In this document: piece by piece, positions 62,144-64,000 of the stretch
Layout: each line of letters starts with the position of its first letter
Position numbering within the stretch: position 1 is the stretch's first letter
Source of the DNA: Paenibacillus_E sp964253085
GTDB lineage: Bacteria > Bacillota > Bacilli > Paenibacillales > NBRC-103111
Reading direction: 5' to 3'
Length of the DNA stretch: 64,000 nucleotides
NCBI RefSeq assembly: GCF_964253085.1
Contig: NZ_CAXUQH020000001.1
Span: 7,874,001 to 7,938,000 of the forward strand
Notes under the pieces: model-generated
Databases searched by the model: none
Seen by the model: only the letters and a program-made list of their open reading frames with translations
Told to the model about the DNA's origin: nothing
Made by a program: the position numbers and the translations under genes

Positions 62144-63631
62144 TTGAGTAAGGATGAATTACAGCAAGTGCGCTTCTGGCCAATTATGATCGCTATCTTC
62201 TTCGGATCGTTCGTTTCAATTCTAAGTATGAGTACGATTAATATCGCGATACCGATTCTTAGTGATCATTTCCATACAGATTTGAGCAAAATTCAATGGA
62301 CAATTACTGGTTTCATGCTCGCAAGCGGTACAATTGCTCCGATTACAGGGTATTTCGGGGAGAAATTCAGCTACAAACGTCTATACGCCATCGCGTTGAT
62401 TGGTTTTACCGTGTTTTCACTCCTATGTGCCCTAGCATGGGACGCTTCATCACTGATTGCTTTCCGTATTATTCAAGGGGCTTTCAGCGGTCTGATTATG
62501 CCGGCTACCATGACGATTGTGTATCAAGTTATTCCGCGTGACAAGCAACCGATCGCGATTTCCCTCTGGTCCTTATCTGCGATGATGGCGCCAGCAATCG
62601 GGCCTACATTGAGCGGTTGGTTATTGCAAAATTGGAGCTGGCACTGGTTGTTCCTCATGAACGTACCTGTCGGCGTTGTTGCTATTATTCTCGTTTTCAA
62701 ATTAATTCCTTATTACCGTCTTTCTGTTCCAAAAAGATTCGATTTGATCGGCTTACTAACTGTCGTTGTCAGCAGTCTTGCCTTGCTCATCGGTTTCTCG
62801 CAAGGTCATGCCTGGGGATGGTCATCAGGCCGTGTCATAGGTCTATTCGCAACAGGTTTCCTAGTTCTTCTGCTATTCATATGGAGAGAGCTTAAGGTCG
62901 ACTCCCCATTATTGAACATCCGTGTGTTGAAAAACTCCAGATATACACTATCACTTATTATCTCCAGTATTGTTACGATAAGCTTGTACTCAGGTACCTT
63001 CCTGACACCGATTTTTTTGCAAAACATTCAGCATGTAACCCCATTGGATACGGGGCTAATTCTATTGCCTGCCTCCCTCGTGATGGCGCTCTGTATGCCG
63101 ATCGTAGGTAAGCTGTATAGCAGTGTCGGGCCTCGTATTCTAATTTTTATTGGTATTTCCTTAATTGCGATTGGTACGCTCACACTCAGTTGGTTGAGTA
63201 CAGACGTCTCTCGCGGCTATATCGTATTCTGGATGATCGTTCGGAACGTTGGGATTGCCTTCGCTACGATGCCTGCAAGTAATGCAGGGATGGAACAAAT
63301 TCCGAGAACCCTGTCTGGTCATGCAACCTCCATTAATAACTGGGTTCGTAACGTATTCGGGTCCTTCGCGATCGCCCTCTTCACATCCGTCTTATCGTCC
63401 CAAACCGCAACACATAGCAAGGATCTTGCTACAGGCGGGATGACGGACAAAGTGCAAATTGGTACGCACGCATTCACCATGAGTGTCAATGACGTGTACT
63501 TGCTTGCGACATTTATTGTGCTAGTCGCTCTACCCCTTAGCTTGTTCCTTAACAAGCGATCCTTAGCACCTGACAATCCTTCAGCGTCGGCACCTGCTCC
63601 TATTGTAGCAACGCCGAGCCCGAAAGCATAA
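62144..63631 (+). CDS. MFS multidrug transporter, DHA2 (EmrB/QacA) type
   Basis: 495 residues, fourteen membrane segments. Motifs: SMSTINIAIPILSDHFHTDLSKIQWTITGFMLASG at TM1-TM2 and the motif C region MAPAIGPTLSGWLLQNWSW. It exports drugs by proton antiport. The start is TTG 62144 with TGGAGG eight bases upstream. Divergent from padR; a terminator follows. Confidence 0.93.
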   Translation: MSKDELQQVRFWPIMIAIFFGSFVSILSMSTINIAIPILSDHFHTDLSKIQWTITGFMLASGTIAPITGYFGEKFSYKRLYAIALIGFTVFSLLCALAWDASSLIAFRIIQGAFSGLIMPATMTIVYQVIPRDKQPIAISLWSLSAMMAPAIGPTLSGWLLQNWSWHWLFLMNVPVGVVAIILVFKLIPYYRLSVPKRFDLIGLLTVVVSSLALLIGFSQGHAWGWSSGRVIGLFATGFLVLLLFIWRELKVDSPLLNIRVLKNSRYTLSLIISSIVTISLYSGTFLTPIFLQNIQHVTPLDTGLILLPASLVMALCMPIVGKLYSSVGPRILIFIGISLIAIGTLTLSWLSTDVSRGYIVFWMIVRNVGIAFATMPASNAGMEQIPRTLSGHATSINNWVRNVFGSFAIALFTSVLSSQTATHSKDLATGGMTDKVQIGTHAFTMSVNDVYLLATFIVLVALPLSLFLNKRSLAPDNPSASAPAPIVATPSPKA

Positions 63632-63641
63632 AGCATGAAAT

Positions 63642-63684
63642 AAAGAACCCCAGTCCGAGAGAAACACATCAGACTGGGGTTTTC
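63642..63684. terminator. Bidirectional terminator
   Basis: AACCCCAGTC pairs with GACTGGGGTT with flanking A and T runs. It ends the MDR transporter gene and the minus-strand oxidoreductase gene. Confidence 0.8.
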
Positions 63685-63692
63685 GTTTGTTC

Positions 63693-64000
63693 TTAGGCGC
63701 GGTAAAAATCGCGCAACAGCTCGTCCATCACACGATTGGTACGTGCGGCTGTTACGCCTGTGCTGGGGCTTTGCCCGATACCTCGCAGATCGTCCACAAC
63801 CTTCTGAATCAGAGGCTGTTGCACGTGAGGAGGATTGGGTATCGTCAATTCTTGGACCTCACCGTCAGCGGTTTCAATGCGCAGATCGCCACTGAACGTA
63901 GAGAACGATAGTTTGCCGCGGCTGCCGACAATCTCATTCAAATCAAGGTGTTTGTAGGCATTGAAGCTCCATACCCCTGTACCCATCACACCGGATTCGA
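63693..64000 (-). CDS. Gfo/Idh/MocA-family oxidoreductase, C-terminal fragment
   Basis: About 102 residues reach the window edge. They include GVMGTGVWSFNAY, LDLNEIVGSRGKLSFSTFSGDLRIET and a C-terminal QPLIQKVVDDLRG segment, the typical end of NAD(P)-dependent sugar-type oxidoreductases. The N-terminal Rossmann domain lies outside the window to the right. Confidence 0.85.
   Translation of the reverse strand, partial: ESGVMGTGVWSFNAYKHLDLNEIVGSRGKLSFSTFSGDLRIETADGEVQELTIPNPPHVQQPLIQKVVDDLRGIGQSPSTGVTAARTNRVMDELLRDFYRA

Noticed and set aside
1..64000. Insertion sequences, prophage, integron or attachment sites
   Set aside because: No transposase, integrase or recombinase motif and no flanking direct repeats around any gene group were seen.
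1..64000. tRNA or rRNA genes
   Set aside because: No GGTTCRANNCC T-arm box in a cloverleaf context and no rRNA-like conserved stretch was found by eye.

Overview
The window looks like chromosomal DNA of a spore-forming Gram-positive bacterium, most probably Paenibacillus or a close relative. The reasons are medium G+C, strong GGAGG ribosome sites, frequent TTG/GTG starts, YesM/YesN-type two-component genes beside sugar ABC transporters, GlpP control of glycerol genes, and many short perfect rho-independent terminators. I see no rRNA, tRNA, transposase, prophage or CRISPR array. This is inference from gene content; no database was searched.

Layout. 1-512: terminator, tandem low-complexity repeats and palindrome quartet A. 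573-1391: Fur-controlled FhuF-like iron reductase. 1557-4082: HtrA-like protease with three extra C-terminal modules. 4178-8113: FdhD, a YdeP-type formate-dehydrogenase-like oxidoreductase and a DUF2294 protein. 8375-13583: small membrane protein, DUF72 protein, two ion transporters with a small unknown protein between them, and a K+ channel. 13838-18069: Crp/Fnr regulator, sulfonate/nitrate-type ABC transporter and metallo-beta-lactamase-fold hydrolase, apparently one regulon. 18119-20960: secreted repeat protein and a two-component pair. 21139-31868: housekeeping and accessory genes (phosphatase, GlnRS, M29 peptidase, amidase, WYL regulator/DinB, RpiA, SDR, DUF421). 32539-38079: membrane and transport genes, a LysR regulator and an unusual carbamoyltransferase. 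38309-46764: sugar(-acid) ABC transporter, YesM/YesN pair, KDPG/KDPGal aldolase and galactonate dehydratase, a coherent catabolic cluster lacking only the kinase. 47116-51092: glpD, glpK, glpP with two attenuator-like leaders. 51284-57368: TetM-like GTPase, AlkA-like glycosylase, TetR/MBL pair, M42 peptidase. 57555-64000: GNAT, DUF2500, an orphan transcription unit, a second two-component pair, PadR/MDR pump and a truncated Gfo/Idh/MocA oxidoreductase.

Most notable non-coding observation: four intergenic loci (264-451, 32199-32385, 46885-47071, 54568-54754) each carry exactly four 23-bp imperfect palindromes (9-5-9) at start-to-start spacings of 51, 62 or 63, and 51 bp. The 32 half-sites follow WTA(G/A)(C/A)TG(G/T)A, with the TA invariant. 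Three of the four lie between convergent genes, and three have a G-poor (on one strand) low-complexity tract next to them. This is a precisely built repeat family whose function I do not know.

Other regulatory signals read directly: a Fur box under a strong promoter (488-546); a TGTCGG-N4-CCGACA palindrome before the Crp/Fnr gene; GGAGA-N3-GGAGA pairs at the base of terminators in both glp leaders; an ATGT-N8-ACAT PadR-type operator; and a promoter-to-terminator unit (58514-58967) with no ordinary gene.
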